From positions 16,398 to 80,397 of the forward strand of contig DNJC01000112.1 of the NCBI GenBank assembly GCA_003490025.1: a DNA stretch of 64,000 nt, written 5' to 3'. Position numbers and translations under genes: made by a program. Each line of letters begins with the position of its first letter. Position 1 is the first letter of the stretch. This DNA comes from Geobacter sp. (GTDB lineage: Bacteria > Desulfobacterota > Desulfuromonadia > Geobacterales > Geobacteraceae). Below the pieces are notes generated by a model. The model had not been told where the DNA came from. It did not search any database and was given only the letters and a program-made list of their open reading frames with translations. Below are positions 25,665 through 33,800 of this stretch, piece by piece.

Positions 25665-26260
25665 TTGGCACCTCCGGTGACAACGTTTCTCGTCACAATG
25701 GCATCGATGATACCATAGTTCTTGGCCTCTTCGCCCGACATGAAATAGTCGCGCTCCGTGTCGGCCGCTACTTTCTCGAAACTCTGGCCGGTATGCTCGG
25801 CCAGAAGCTCGTTCAACTGGTCCTTCATGCGCAGGATCTCCTTGGCGTGGATGTGGATGTCCGTCGCCTGCCCCTGGAAACCGCCCAGCGGCTGGTGGAT
25901 CATGATCCTTGAGTTGGCCAGCGAGAAGCGTTTCCCCTTCTCTCCCCCCGACAGCAGGAAGGCGCCCATGGAGGCAGCCTGCCCGATGCAGATGGTCGAC
26001 ACCGGCGCCTTGATGTAGCGCATGGTGTCGTAGATGGCCATCCCGGCGGTGACCACACCGCCGGGGGAGTTGATGTACAGGTGGATGTCCTTGTCGGGAT
26101 CCTCGGCCTCAAGGAAGAGTAGCTGAGCTATCACCAGGTTGGCGACGTTGTCGTCGATGCCGCCGCCCAGGAAGATGATCCTGTCCTTCAGGAGGCGGGA
26201 ATAGATGTCGTAGGACCTCTCTCCCCGGCCGGTCTGCTCCACTACTATCGGTACAAGCAT
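25661..26260 (-). CDS. clpP: ClpP protease subunit
   Basis: A 199-residue serine peptidase that forms tetradecamers. The catalytic triad is visible: Ser in GQAASMGAFLL, His in MIHQPLGG and an Asp further on. The N-terminal MLVPIVVEQTGRGERSYDIYSRLL is the typical processed start region. It lies 9 bases after tig and overlaps clpX. Confidence 0.97.
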   Translation of the reverse strand: MLVPIVVEQTGRGERSYDIYSRLLKDRIIFLGGGIDDNVANLVIAQLLFLEAEDPDKDIHLYINSPGGVVTAGMAIYDTMRYIKAPVSTICIGQAASMGAFLLSGGEKGKRFSLANSRIMIHQPLGGFQGQATDIHIHAKEILRMKDQLNELLAEHTGQSFEKVAADTERDYFMSGEEAKNYGIIDAIVTRNVVTGGAN

Positions 26261-26269
26261 CTGGAACTC

Positions 26270-27577
26270 CTATTTGATTTCGGACTTGGGAACTTCGGTC
26301 ACCTGGGCGCGATCCAAGAGGAACTGCACCGCCTTGTCCTCCCTGATCTGGGCCATCAGGCTGTCTTTAGCCCGCTCGTTGGTCTGGTACAACTGCGCCA
26401 CCTTCTCAAGGTCCTGCCTGGTCTGAACGGCGATGTCGGCGACGGCCGCGGCCACTTCCTCTTCGGTCGCCTCGATCGACTCCTTCTCGGCCACCGCGTC
26501 GAGGAGCAGGGAGCCCTTCACCTGGTCCCTCGCCACGTCGCGGAACTGGCTCTTGTACCCTTCCTCGGTCATCCCCATGATCTCCAGGGAGAGCCTCTGG
26601 GAGGCGAGCCTCTGCTTGGTGCTCTCCAGCATCATGTTGACCTGGCGGTCCACCAGCGCCTCGGGGACCTCGAGGTCGTTCTTTTCGATCAGCGCCTTCA
26701 TGAGCCGGTCGCGGAGTTCGGCCTTGATCCTCTGCTCCTCCTGCCCCTGGGCGATCTCGGCAAGCTTCGCCTTCAGCTGGTCCAGGGTCTCGAACTCCTC
26801 GCCGAATTCCTTGGCGAAGTCGTCGTTCAGCTCGGGGAGGTCCTTGGCCTTGATCTCCTTGACGGCGACCTCGAAGTTGGCAGGCTTGCCGGCCAGGTCG
26901 GCGTTGCCGTAGCTCTCCGGGAAGGTGACCGTGACGGTGCCGGTCGAGCCGGCGGTCATGCCGACCATCTGCTCCTCGAAGCCGGGGATGAAGCGCCCGG
27001 AACCGAGTTCGAGTTCGAAGTCCTCGGCGGAGCCCCCCTCGAAGTAGACGCCGTCCATGGAGCCCTTGAAGTCGAAGATGACGTAATCGCCCATCTGGGC
27101 CGCATGCCCCTCGGGAGCCGGTGCGAGCTGGGCCAGCCTCTCCTGCATCTCCTTGAGACGCGCCGGGACCACGCCCTCTTCCAGCGCCAGTTGCTCCTTG
27201 ACCAGTTCGAGCCCCTCGTACTGCTTCAGCTCGACCTCCGGGAAAACCTCGATGGTGGCGGAGTACTTGAAAGACTCGCCCTTTTTCAGCAGGTCGCTCT
27301 CGATCTTCGGGTAGGAGACCGGGTTCAGCCCCTTCTCGTTGATGGCGGTGAAGTAGGAATCGTTCACCAGGTTCTTCAGCACGTCATCGGCCATCTTCTC
27401 GCCGTAATGCTTTTCGATCAGCCCCATCGGGACCTTGCCCTTGCGGAACCCCTTGATGGCGGCGTGCTTCCTTATCTCCGCATAGGCCTTGTCGATCTCT
27501 GCGGAGACCTTGTCCGCCGGGATCTCGAAGTTCAACTTCTTCTTGATGCTGTTGACCGATTCAACACTGATCTGCAT
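26270..27577 (-). CDS. tig: Trigger factor chaperone
   Basis: A ribosome-associated chaperone and peptidyl-prolyl isomerase for nascent chains. The 435-residue protein has the ribosome-binding N-domain with GFRKGKVPMGLIEKHYG, a PPIase domain (about 150-240, GDYVIFDFKGSMDG) and a helical C-domain. The ATG at 27577 follows GAGAGGA and yields the normal MQISVE start; the frame is open upstream without support. First gene of the tig-clpP-clpX-lon operon. Confidence 0.96.
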   Translation of the reverse strand: MQISVESVNSIKKKLNFEIPADKVSAEIDKAYAEIRKHAAIKGFRKGKVPMGLIEKHYGEKMADDVLKNLVNDSYFTAINEKGLNPVSYPKIESDLLKKGESFKYSATIEVFPEVELKQYEGLELVKEQLALEEGVVPARLKEMQERLAQLAPAPEGHAAQMGDYVIFDFKGSMDGVYFEGGSAEDFELELGSGRFIPGFEEQMVGMTAGSTGTVTVTFPESYGNADLAGKPANFEVAVKEIKAKDLPELNDDFAKEFGEEFETLDQLKAKLAEIAQGQEEQRIKAELRDRLMKALIEKNDLEVPEALVDRQVNMMLESTKQRLASQRLSLEIMGMTEEGYKSQFRDVARDQVKGSLLLDAVAEKESIEATEEEVAAAVADIAVQTRQDLEKVAQLYQTNERAKDSLMAQIREDKAVQFLLDRAQVTEVPKSEIK

Positions 27578-27756
27578 GAAAAGTCCTCTCTTTTGTTCGC
27601 TTTTTATGGCAGGCTCTTGAGCCGCAATTGCCTCTTGCATGGTTCTCTGGGCGGGAATTCAGGTGACGGGCATGTCGGGGCATCCGCTGAAAAGCTGCCT
27701 CCCGGAAGGGGCTCCTACTCCGGCGCGGCTGGCTCAGCACGCGCGACAAGAGCGTA

Positions 27757-27785
27757 AAATAACAAACAGCAAGAGAATTTGTCAA
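27757..27785 (-). promoter_or_regulatory. Sigma70-type promoter of the tig-clpPX operon
   Basis: TTGACA (27780-27785) and TTATTT (27757-27762) with a 17-base spacer on the minus strand, about 180 bases upstream of tig. Confidence 0.7.
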
Positions 27786-27882
27786 TACAGAATGCTGAAT
27801 ACAGGTCTCGGAAAGGCTTTGGGAATACATATCGGCAGCTCTCGCTGCGGCTTGAGGGGGTATCGGGGAGTCATTTTATTTT

Positions 27883-27909
27883 CCGTCCCCCGGGCGGACC
27901 GGGGGACGG
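27883..27909. other. GC-rich hairpin downstream of cydB
   Basis: Perfect 11-bp arms CCGTCCCCCGG/CCGGGGGACGG around a 5-base loop, 19 bases beyond the cydB stop. On the minus strand it is followed by an A-rich rather than U-rich tract, so it is not a standard terminator for cydAB; it may stabilise the mRNA 3' end. Confidence 0.6.
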
Positions 27910-27927
27910 AGTAAGGGGTTCTCCCTG

Positions 27928-28956
27928 CTAGTACGCCTCGTGGTCGGCGGCCACCGACTCCACCGTCAGCCTCTCCCTGAACAGCCGGTAGGCCCAGATT
28001 TTGTACAGTATCACGATGGGGACGAAAATGAAAGCAACGGTCGTCATGATCCCGAGCGTGTACTCGGAGGAGGAGCTGTTGTAGATGCTCAGATGGAAAT
28101 TGGGATCGAGGCTCGACGGGATCAGGTTCGGGAAGAGCCCGATGACGCCGGTGAAGACGACGCCCAGGATGGTCACGCAGGAGGCGGCGAAGGCCGCCGG
28201 CGCCCTCCCCTTGGCGAGGAACAGCCGCACCGAAAGGAGGGCGGCTACCGCTGAGAGCGGCACCACGGCGAACACCGGGGCGGCTACGTAGTTGTGGTAG
28301 AGCTTGGTCGCGAAGTTGGTGTAACCGAGGAAGACGACGGCTATCACCAGCAGCGGGATCCAGAGCAGGCGCGCCAGATCCTCGGCGGAGCGGCTCAGGG
28401 AACCGGTGCTCTTGACGGCGACGTAGAGCGCCCCGTGCTCGAGGAAGAGGAGCACGAAGAGCAGACCGCTCACGATCCCGTAGGGGTTGAGCAGGTAGAC
28501 GAGCGAGCCGTGGTAGCCGGCCTGGTCCATGGGAAGGCCGGCGAAGATGTTGCCGAAGGCGACCCCGAAAAGAAGGGCGGGAACGAAGCTGCAGATGACG
28601 ATGGCCCAGTCCCAGCACCCCCTCCAGGCGGCCCCTTCCTCCTTGCCGCGGAACTCGAAGGAGACGCCGCGCACGATCAGCGCGAACAAAAGGAGCAGAA
28701 GCGGCGTGTAAAGGTAGCTGAACATGAGCGCGTAGGTGGTCGGGAAGGCGGCGAAGGTGGCGCCCCCTGCCGTCAAGAGCCAGACCTCGTTACCGTCCCA
28801 GACCGGCCCGAAGCTGTTGATGATGACCCGACGGTCCCCGTCCGTTTTCCCCAGCACGCGGTGCAGCATCCCCGCGCCGAGAACGAAGCCGTCCAGCATG
28901 AAGTAGACGCCCCACAAGACACCCCAAAGCACAAACCATACTATATGCAGATCCAT
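27928..28956 (-). CDS. cydB: Cytochrome bd oxidase subunit II
   Basis: Integral membrane partner of CydA in the bd-type quinol oxidase, which reduces O2 with high affinity and resists NO and sulfide. The 342-residue polytopic protein has the N-terminal WFVLWGVLWGVYFMLDGFVLGAG and the VWDGNEVWLLTAGGA motif typical of CydB. It begins 13 bases after cydA. No CydX-like small gene is visible downstream. Confidence 0.95.
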   Translation of the reverse strand: MDLHIVWFVLWGVLWGVYFMLDGFVLGAGMLHRVLGKTDGDRRVIINSFGPVWDGNEVWLLTAGGATFAAFPTTYALMFSYLYTPLLLLLFALIVRGVSFEFRGKEEGAAWRGCWDWAIVICSFVPALLFGVAFGNIFAGLPMDQAGYHGSLVYLLNPYGIVSGLLFVLLFLEHGALYVAVKSTGSLSRSAEDLARLLWIPLLVIAVVFLGYTNFATKLYHNYVAAPVFAVVPLSAVAALLSVRLFLAKGRAPAAFAASCVTILGVVFTGVIGLFPNLIPSSLDPNFHLSIYNSSSSEYTLGIMTTVAFIFVPIVILYKIWAYRLFRERLTVESVAADHEAY

Positions 28957-28969
28957 GGAATTCCCCCCC

Positions 28970-30358
28970 TTATTTATATACCGCGCCGGCGGCGGTCACG
29001 GTGATCGCTTCGGGCGCCCTGCCGACTGCGGCGCGCACGGGCTCGGTTGCCTCTTCAGGTCCCTTGCGGGCGAACTTTACCAGGAGATAGATGTCGACAA
29101 AGCCCAGGAGGGCGTAGAGGAGCGTGAAGCCGGCCAAGGAGCCGATCACCTGCGGCAGCGTGACCGCCCTGGAGACGGCGTCGGAGGTCTTCATGATGCC
29201 GTAGACGATCCAGGGCTGCCTCCCGACCTCGGCCACGATCCAGCCGAGCTGGTTGGCGATGTAGGGGAGCGGGATCATGTACACCAGGAGCTTCAGAAAG
29301 ACCGGGTACCTCTCCAGGGTGCCGTTGCGGTGGAGGAAAAGGGACGCGGCCGACATCAGGATGAACAGGGTCCCCAGGCCGACCATCAGGCGGAAACTGA
29401 GGAACACCGGGAGCACCGGGGGACGCTCGTCCTTGGGGAAGGAGTTGAGCCCCTTGATGGTCGCGCCGGAGTCGTGGAAGGCGAGGAAGCTCAGGAGCCC
29501 CGGCACCGGGAGGCCGGTCACCAGGTTGCACTGGTTCTTCTCGTCCGGGAAGGCGATCAGGTGCATGGGCGCGTTGGAGCAACTGTCCCAGACAGCTTCC
29601 ATGGCCGCGAACTTGGCCGGCTGGGTCTTGGCGACGTCGGCCGCGTGGAAGTCGCCCACCACGGCGACCAGGATGGCGGCGACCAGGCCGAAGGCGGCCG
29701 CCATGCCGAAGGAGGAGCGGAAGAAGACCCGGTTGCGCCCCCTGAGGAGGTGCCAGGCGGAGATCCCCAGGACGAAGAAGGCGGCGACCGTGTAGCCGGA
29801 AACGATCTGGTGGCCGAACTTCAGCAGGCCATAGGGGTTGGTCACCACCGCCATGAAGTCGACCATCTCGGCGCGGCCGTTTCTGAGGACGTACCCTACC
29901 GGATGCTGCATCCATCCGTTGGCAAGGAGAATCCAGAGACCGGAGAGGTTGGTCGCCAGCGCCACCAGCCAGATGGAAAGAAGATGCACCCGCCTGGAGA
30001 CCTTCTCCCAGCCGAAGGCCCAGACCCCGATGAAGACCGACTCGAGAAAGAAGGCGACAGTCGCCTCGATGGCGAGCGGCGCGCCGAAGATGTCCCCCAC
30101 GTAGCGCGAATACTCCGCCCAGTTCATGCCGAACTGGAACTCCATGGTGATCCCGGTCACCACCCCTAGCGCGAAGTTGATCAGGAGCAGCTTGCCCCAG
30201 AACTTCGTCATCCTCTTGTACAGCTCGTTGCCGCTCATCACGTAGCGGGTTTCCATCATCGCCACCAGGACCGAAAGTCCCAGCGTGAGTGGTACGAAAA
30301 TGAAGTGGAACATGCAGGTGAGGGCGAACTGCAGCTTGCTCAGGGCCAATACATCCAT
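28970..30358 (-). CDS. cydA: Cytochrome bd oxidase subunit I, short Q-loop type
   Basis: Binds hemes b558, b595 and d and oxidises quinol. The 462-residue protein has the heme-ligand His in CMFHFIFVPLTLG and the GWIVAEVGRQPW signature. At 462 residues, against about 520 in E. coli, it lacks the long Q-loop insertion. It leads the cydAB pair, and 131 bases separate it from the Rrf2 gene upstream on the same strand. In anaerobes this oxidase is used for O2 detoxification. Confidence 0.95.
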   Translation of the reverse strand: MDVLALSKLQFALTCMFHFIFVPLTLGLSVLVAMMETRYVMSGNELYKRMTKFWGKLLLINFALGVVTGITMEFQFGMNWAEYSRYVGDIFGAPLAIEATVAFFLESVFIGVWAFGWEKVSRRVHLLSIWLVALATNLSGLWILLANGWMQHPVGYVLRNGRAEMVDFMAVVTNPYGLLKFGHQIVSGYTVAAFFVLGISAWHLLRGRNRVFFRSSFGMAAAFGLVAAILVAVVGDFHAADVAKTQPAKFAAMEAVWDSCSNAPMHLIAFPDEKNQCNLVTGLPVPGLLSFLAFHDSGATIKGLNSFPKDERPPVLPVFLSFRLMVGLGTLFILMSAASLFLHRNGTLERYPVFLKLLVYMIPLPYIANQLGWIVAEVGRQPWIVYGIMKTSDAVSRAVTLPQVIGSLAGFTLLYALLGFVDIYLLVKFARKGPEEATEPVRAAVGRAPEAITVTAAGAVYK

Positions 30359-30489
30359 CTTTCTCGCTCCTTTGAATAAATTTCAGTTATGCCGGTGTCC
30401 GGGTTTTGTTGACCGATTCGATTGGGTTGATGCCAGTGCGGCTAGGGGATAAACAGGACCTTATTTGTCTTAAATGGCGGCAAATTTTT

Positions 30490-30900
30490 TTACGTGTCTT
30501 GACTGCGGGCAAGGCTCTCGATGGTGACCTCGTCCAGGATGTGGACGACTTCGGTCTGCACCTGTTTCCAGATGCCGTGCACGCGGCACGGCCCTCCCCT
30601 GTCGCAGGCGCTTCCGAGCAGGCAGCGGTTGGGCAGGATCGGTCCTTCGACCGCCTCGACCACCTCGCGCAGGGTGATGGCCGACGCCGGGCGCGCCAGG
30701 ACGAAGCCGCCCCCCGTGCCGCGGGAGGAGGTCACCAGTCCCAGCTTGGCGAAGCTCTGGAAGATCTTGGCGAGAAAGGTCTGCGGGACCTCGGCCGCCG
30801 CGGCTATCTCGCTGATGAGCGAGACGCGTCCCGGAGGCTGCTGCGCCAGGTAGATGATCCCTCTTATCGCGTATTCACCCTTGCGGGTCAGCTCCATCAT
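30490..30900 (-). CDS. Rrf2-family transcriptional regulator
   Basis: A 136-residue winged-helix regulator of the IscR/NsrR/CymR family: MELTRKGEYAIRGIIYLA start, helix-turn-helix about 25-50 and a Cys triad (CLLGSACDRGGPC) that in relatives binds an Fe-S cluster sensing O2, NO or cluster status. The ATG at 30900 has an AGGGTG site 6 bases upstream; a GTG at 30909 is less likely. Its position just upstream of cydAB on the same strand suggests control of the bd oxidase and itself. The signal sensed cannot be told. Confidence 0.88.
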   Translation of the reverse strand: MMELTRKGEYAIRGIIYLAQQPPGRVSLISEIAAAAEVPQTFLAKIFQSFAKLGLVTSSRGTGGGFVLARPASAITLREVVEAVEGPILPNRCLLGSACDRGGPCRVHGIWKQVQTEVVHILDEVTIESLARSQDT

Positions 30901-30932
30901 AGTAAACACCCTTTAGGACCAATTTGATCTTC

Positions 30933-30961
30933 TTTATAGCGGAGCAGGTCGATGCTGTCAA
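30933..30961 (-). promoter_or_regulatory. Sigma70-type promoter of the Rrf2 gene
   Basis: TTGACA (30956-30961) and TATAAA (30933-30938) with a 17-base spacer on the minus strand. A CAAATTGGTCCT stretch just downstream partly resembles CAAATAAGGTCCT upstream of cydA and could be a shared operator (tentative). Confidence 0.75.
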
Positions 30962-30991
30962 GAACAAAGAGAGGAAAAGGTAACCACTTAC

Positions 30992-31083
30992 TCCTCCCCC
31001 CAGCGGGGGGAGGTCGGGAGGGGGGAAGACTGGCGGCTTCAGCGAAGAACCGGAGTAGGGGCGAATGATTATTCGCCCCTACT
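30992..31083. repeat. REP-like hairpins at the edge of the integrated element
   Basis: Two hairpins: CCTCCCCCC/GGGGGGAGG near 30992-31012, and a perfect 13-bp inverted repeat AGTAGGGGCGAAT/ATTCGCCCCTACT at 31054-31083. GGGTCCGGGTGGGAATGGG follows, matching the other REP copies. Confidence 0.75.
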
Positions 31084-31223
31084 TAATGGCAGTGAGGGTC
31101 CGGGTGGGAATGGGTGAACCTGAAGGGGAAGGATGTGTAGCGGAAGATGGCCGCTGACCGGAAACAAAAAAGGGGCCGCGCAACGCACGGTTCCCCCTTT
31201 TTTCGGTAAGCTATGTGGCTTTC

Positions 31224-31243
31224 TATCAGCCGAGCAGGCTGTT
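31224..31243. repeat. attL direct repeat
   Basis: Left copy of the 20-bp identity, 176 bases before the integrase start codon. Left of it lies chromosomal sequence, including the likely original terminator region of the zinc-ribbon gene (an A6-GGGG ... CCCCC-T6 stem near 31168-31203). Confidence 0.85.
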
Positions 31244-31362
31244 AGTGTTATGTTTCAGCTACATTCAGTAAGGCACAACACCATGCAATCAACAGCCACT
31301 TATAACCTTGACATCACAGGTTTTTTTCTGTATTAGTGTTCAGCGTGATTCAGAGAGAAACC

Positions 31363-31401
31363 GCAACCTGCAACCCGCTTAGAGGTTGCATAAAGGTTGC
31401 A
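31363..31401. promoter_or_regulatory. Candidate integrase arm-type sites, left
   Basis: GCAACC (31363), TGCAACC (31369-31375) and two direct AGGTTGCA copies (31383-31390, 31394-31401) lie between attL and the integrase gene. The same motif is repeated at the right end (35630-35649), as expected for arm-type binding sites of a tyrosine recombinase. Confidence 0.6.
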
Positions 31402-31419
31402 CAGAGCACGGAGGGTTAC

Positions 31420-32613
31420 ATGGGAAAGCAATTCAGCGACAAACTTCTATCCAACCTCAAGCCTCAAGCCACAAAATTCTACAGCCGGGAGGGCAGAGGC
31501 TTTGCCCTTAGAGTCATGCCAAGCGGAATCAAGACGTTCCTGTTCATCTACACCACCCATGAAGGCAAGCGGAGGGAAATGAACCTGGGGAACTATCCGC
31601 ATGTTAAGCTAGCTGAAGCAAGAGAGCAGTACCAAGCAGCTTACTCGCTTGCGGCCAAGGGGATAGACCCACAAGAACACAAGAAAGCAATAACAGAGGC
31701 TAAAGCCAAAGAATCAAATAGCTCATTCGGCAAGTTGGCTGAACTGTATCTTGCAAAGATAGAGACTAAATTTGCAGCTAATTGGGTCAAGACTATAAGC
31801 GGAGCTTTGAAGTGTGACTTATTACCTGTTTGGAAAGATAAACACATAGGTGAGATACGGCGAAAAGACATTATCGACTTGTTAGAGAAAGTGGGCAATC
31901 GTGCAAAGGGGCAAATTAAGAATGTTCAAAAGGCTGCAAGTGGTGTATTCAGGTACGCCGTGGACCGTGAATACATCGAAATTAACCCGACATCTAATTT
32001 AAGCAAAGCTCTATCCGAATTCCAGACAGGACCGCGTGAACGTAGCCTTAGCGAGTCGGAGATAAAAGTTATTTGGGACGCTATTGATGCAGGAGTAGGC
32101 AGCGAAGAAACAAAGAGGGCGCTAAAGCTCATACTGGTAACAGCACAGCGTCCCGGTGAAGTAGCTAGTATGCACAGAAGTGAAATAGACGGAGAATGGT
32201 GGACAATTCCAAAAGAGAAGGTAAAAACTCGCAAAGAGCATTTAGTATACCTTACACCTACCGCACTTAAACTAATAGGCGACTCGGATGGGCACATTTT
32301 TCCGTCACCGAGAATGGCCAAGCCAATCCAGACGAGCCACATGTCACAGCTAGTAAGTATTTCAAGGGTTGACACGCAAGGCAATGTCTATCACACCCCT
32401 TACTATGGATTACCTAGATGGACGCCGCATGACCTCAGAAGAACTGCTAGAACGCACATGGCAAGGATAAAGATTATTGAAGAACATTGCGAAGCTGTAC
32501 TCAACCATGCCAAGCGTGGCATAAGCGGGGTGTATAACAGATACGCCTACCAAGAAGAAAAGAAGTTAGCACTTATCAAGTGGGAAGCTGAATTGCTGGA
32601 ACTAATCAAGTAG
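31420..32613 (+). CDS. int: P4-type tyrosine integrase
   Basis: Catalyses site-specific recombination between the 20-bp att sites. The 397-residue protein has an N-terminal DUF4102-like arm-binding domain (about 1-90, FALRVMPSGIKTF), a SAM-like core-binding domain and a C-terminal catalytic domain with Arg in AQRPGEVASM, HDLRRTART, the LNHAK His and the nucleophile Tyr in GVYNRYAY. All catalytic residues are visible, so it should be active. The ATG at 31420 has GGAGGG just upstream; the frame is open for 28 further codons, but these run through the arm-type repeats. Confidence 0.93.
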   Translation: MGKQFSDKLLSNLKPQATKFYSREGRGFALRVMPSGIKTFLFIYTTHEGKRREMNLGNYPHVKLAEAREQYQAAYSLAAKGIDPQEHKKAITEAKAKESNSSFGKLAELYLAKIETKFAANWVKTISGALKCDLLPVWKDKHIGEIRRKDIIDLLEKVGNRAKGQIKNVQKAASGVFRYAVDREYIEINPTSNLSKALSEFQTGPRERSLSESEIKVIWDAIDAGVGSEETKRALKLILVTAQRPGEVASMHRSEIDGEWWTIPKEKVKTRKEHLVYLTPTALKLIGDSDGHIFPSPRMAKPIQTSHMSQLVSISRVDTQGNVYHTPYYGLPRWTPHDLRRTARTHMARIKIIEEHCEAVLNHAKRGISGVYNRYAYQEEKKLALIKWEAELLELIK

Positions 32614-32657
32614 GCAAGAGCAAACTTCAATGAACATACCAACCGGAGGAAAGATCA

Positions 32658-32831
32658 ATGCTAATGAAACGTAAGGACATCGTAGAAGCAACCGGACTTT
32701 GCTACACAACCATCTACAACCTTGAGAAGCTAGGCAAGTTCCCTGCAAGGCGGCAACTATCACCGGGACGGGTTGCATGGGTACGGACCGAGGTTGAATC
32801 ATGGCTTAATAGCCGAATAGCCTTAGCCTAG
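32658..32831 (+). CDS. AlpA-like excisionase/regulator, left copy
   Basis: A 57-residue helix-turn-helix protein: MLMKRKDIVEATGLCYTTIY begins the MerR/AlpA-type wing, followed by FPARRQLSPGRVAWVRTEVESWL. AlpA-family proteins act as regulators or recombination directionality factors beside P4-type integrases. A GGAGGA ribosome site lies 7 bases upstream, 44 bases after the integrase stop. It resembles the second copy at 35338-35517. Confidence 0.85.
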   Translation: MLMKRKDIVEATGLCYTTIYNLEKLGKFPARRQLSPGRVAWVRTEVESWLNSRIALA

Positions 32832-32853
32832 AAGTCAAATATAGACACATATC

Positions 32854-32884
32854 AGCCTCACCCTTAATCGGGCGGGGCTTTTTA
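32854..32884 (+). terminator. Terminator after int-alpA
   Basis: AGCCTCACCC/GGGCGGGGCT stem with one mismatch and one G-U pair, 6-base loop, then a T run, 22 bases after the AlpA stop. Confidence 0.8.
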
Positions 32885-32980
32885 GTATCCGCGCACAGTT
32901 CGACACCCGAGGATGACCACCAGGGCACGACCTGCGGCCAACCAAGGGCATAGCCCAGCTTTCAGCTGAGAGGGCCACCC

Positions 32981-33127
32981 ATGGCAAATGCAGAGGTTTT
33001 ATATAGCACTTTCCATATACATATAAAACTCATAGGCAAACGGTGCATGACGTGCTACTCATTGGCAATATTTATATCTTGCACTGTCTACAACCCTCAC
33101 ACTAAAGGAGCAAGTAACGATGCGTAA
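32981..33127 (+). CDS. Possible small leader ORF, 48 residues
   Basis: An ATG-started frame overlaps the start of the next gene by 8 bases. The peptide is Ile/Tyr-rich with several cysteines and no recognised family. The ribosome site is weak (GAGAGG). Overlap with the downstream start could couple translation, but this may be a chance ORF. Confidence 0.25.
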   Translation: MANAEVLYSTFHIHIKLIGKRCMTCYSLAIFISCTVYNPHTKGASNDA

Positions 33128-33659
33128 AGGTGCCTTAAACAGATTCTCAGTTGTTGTTGCAATATTGTCACTCGCATCTGTTGTTCCGGTTGCATACTTC
33201 CGTTACAAAAGCACGGCACCCAGTTACTACGTATGCACAGATTCATTGTCAGGCACATTCTCATGTTACCCATTACAGCTAAGTGACTTAGATTCAAATG
33301 ATACTTTCTCTTACGACCACCCCTCCAACATTGAAAGACCAGCTGGAAGGAGCCCTACTTTTCATATAAGCGACAACTATCTACGTAAGCACTATAAATA
33401 CATGGCCCCCAATAACCATGGAGATGAAGTATCACCTGAAGCAATAGGAAATGAAGTCCGGCATTTACGCAAGCAATTAAATGAAGAATCAATGTTACTC
33501 ATGAAAGCAGAGAAGAGATATAAAGAAGACACAATAGCTTTCACAATATGTGTCTGTATAGTGCTACCGTTGCTTGCGTTGATGACGCTCTACATCTTAC
33601 GCCTATTAGTAAGATTCGTTCTATATGGAAAAGGCCCGACAGCTAACGCCCAAGCGTAG
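33120..33659 (+). CDS. Bitopic membrane protein of unknown function, element cargo
   Basis: A 179-residue protein with a hydrophobic N-terminal segment (about 9-27), a polar middle part (about 30-135) with two cysteines (about Cys38 and Cys49), and a long hydrophobic segment (about 142-170), then a basic tail. Both termini are probably cytoplasmic, with the middle exposed outside. An AAAGGAG site lies 9 bases upstream. Codon use is AT-richer than the host. No family recognised; the only non-recombination protein-coding gene clearly carried by the element, so any benefit to the host would depend on it. Confidence 0.75.
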   Translation: MRKGALNRFSVVVAILSLASVVPVAYFRYKSTAPSYYVCTDSLSGTFSCYPLQLSDLDSNDTFSYDHPSNIERPAGRSPTFHISDNYLRKHYKYMAPNNHGDEVSPEAIGNEVRHLRKQLNEESMLLMKAEKRYKEDTIAFTICVCIVLPLLALMTLYILRLLVRFVLYGKGPTANAQA

Positions 33660-33667
33660 CAGCCACA

Positions 33668-33783
33668 CTATCAATAGGCCACGCCCTAGTGATAGCATCA
33701 AGAAGCATTGAAATAATCTATCATAAGGGTTGACATCCGAGTTTTGATAGGCTATTATCACAGCATCTTGAACCTATTGATAG
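33668..33783. promoter_or_regulatory. Candidate res site upstream of the resolvase
   Basis: An 11-bp inverted pair, CTATCAATAGG (33668-33678) and CCTATTGATAG (33773-33783), encloses further related half-sites (GTGATAGCATCAA, AATCTATCAT, TTGATAGGCTATTATCA). Several spaced inverted subsites before a serine resolvase gene are the hallmark of a res region. Confidence 0.65.
33730..33758 (+). promoter_or_regulatory. Resolvase promoter inside the res region
   Basis: TTGACA (33730-33735), 17-base spacer, TATTAT (33753-33758). The -10 box lies inside a TTGATAGGCTATTATCA half-site pair, so the resolvase probably represses itself. Confidence 0.75.
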
Positions 33784-33800
33784 AAACAGGAGGTGTCAAC

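Noticed and set aside
27637..27740. A tRNA gene near tig
   Set aside because: I looked for a cloverleaf in this gap but found no acceptor pairing or anticodon stem.
27883..27909. Strong hairpin after cydB as a rho-independent terminator
   Set aside because: No U-tract on the strand transcribed; kept only as a hairpin of unknown role.
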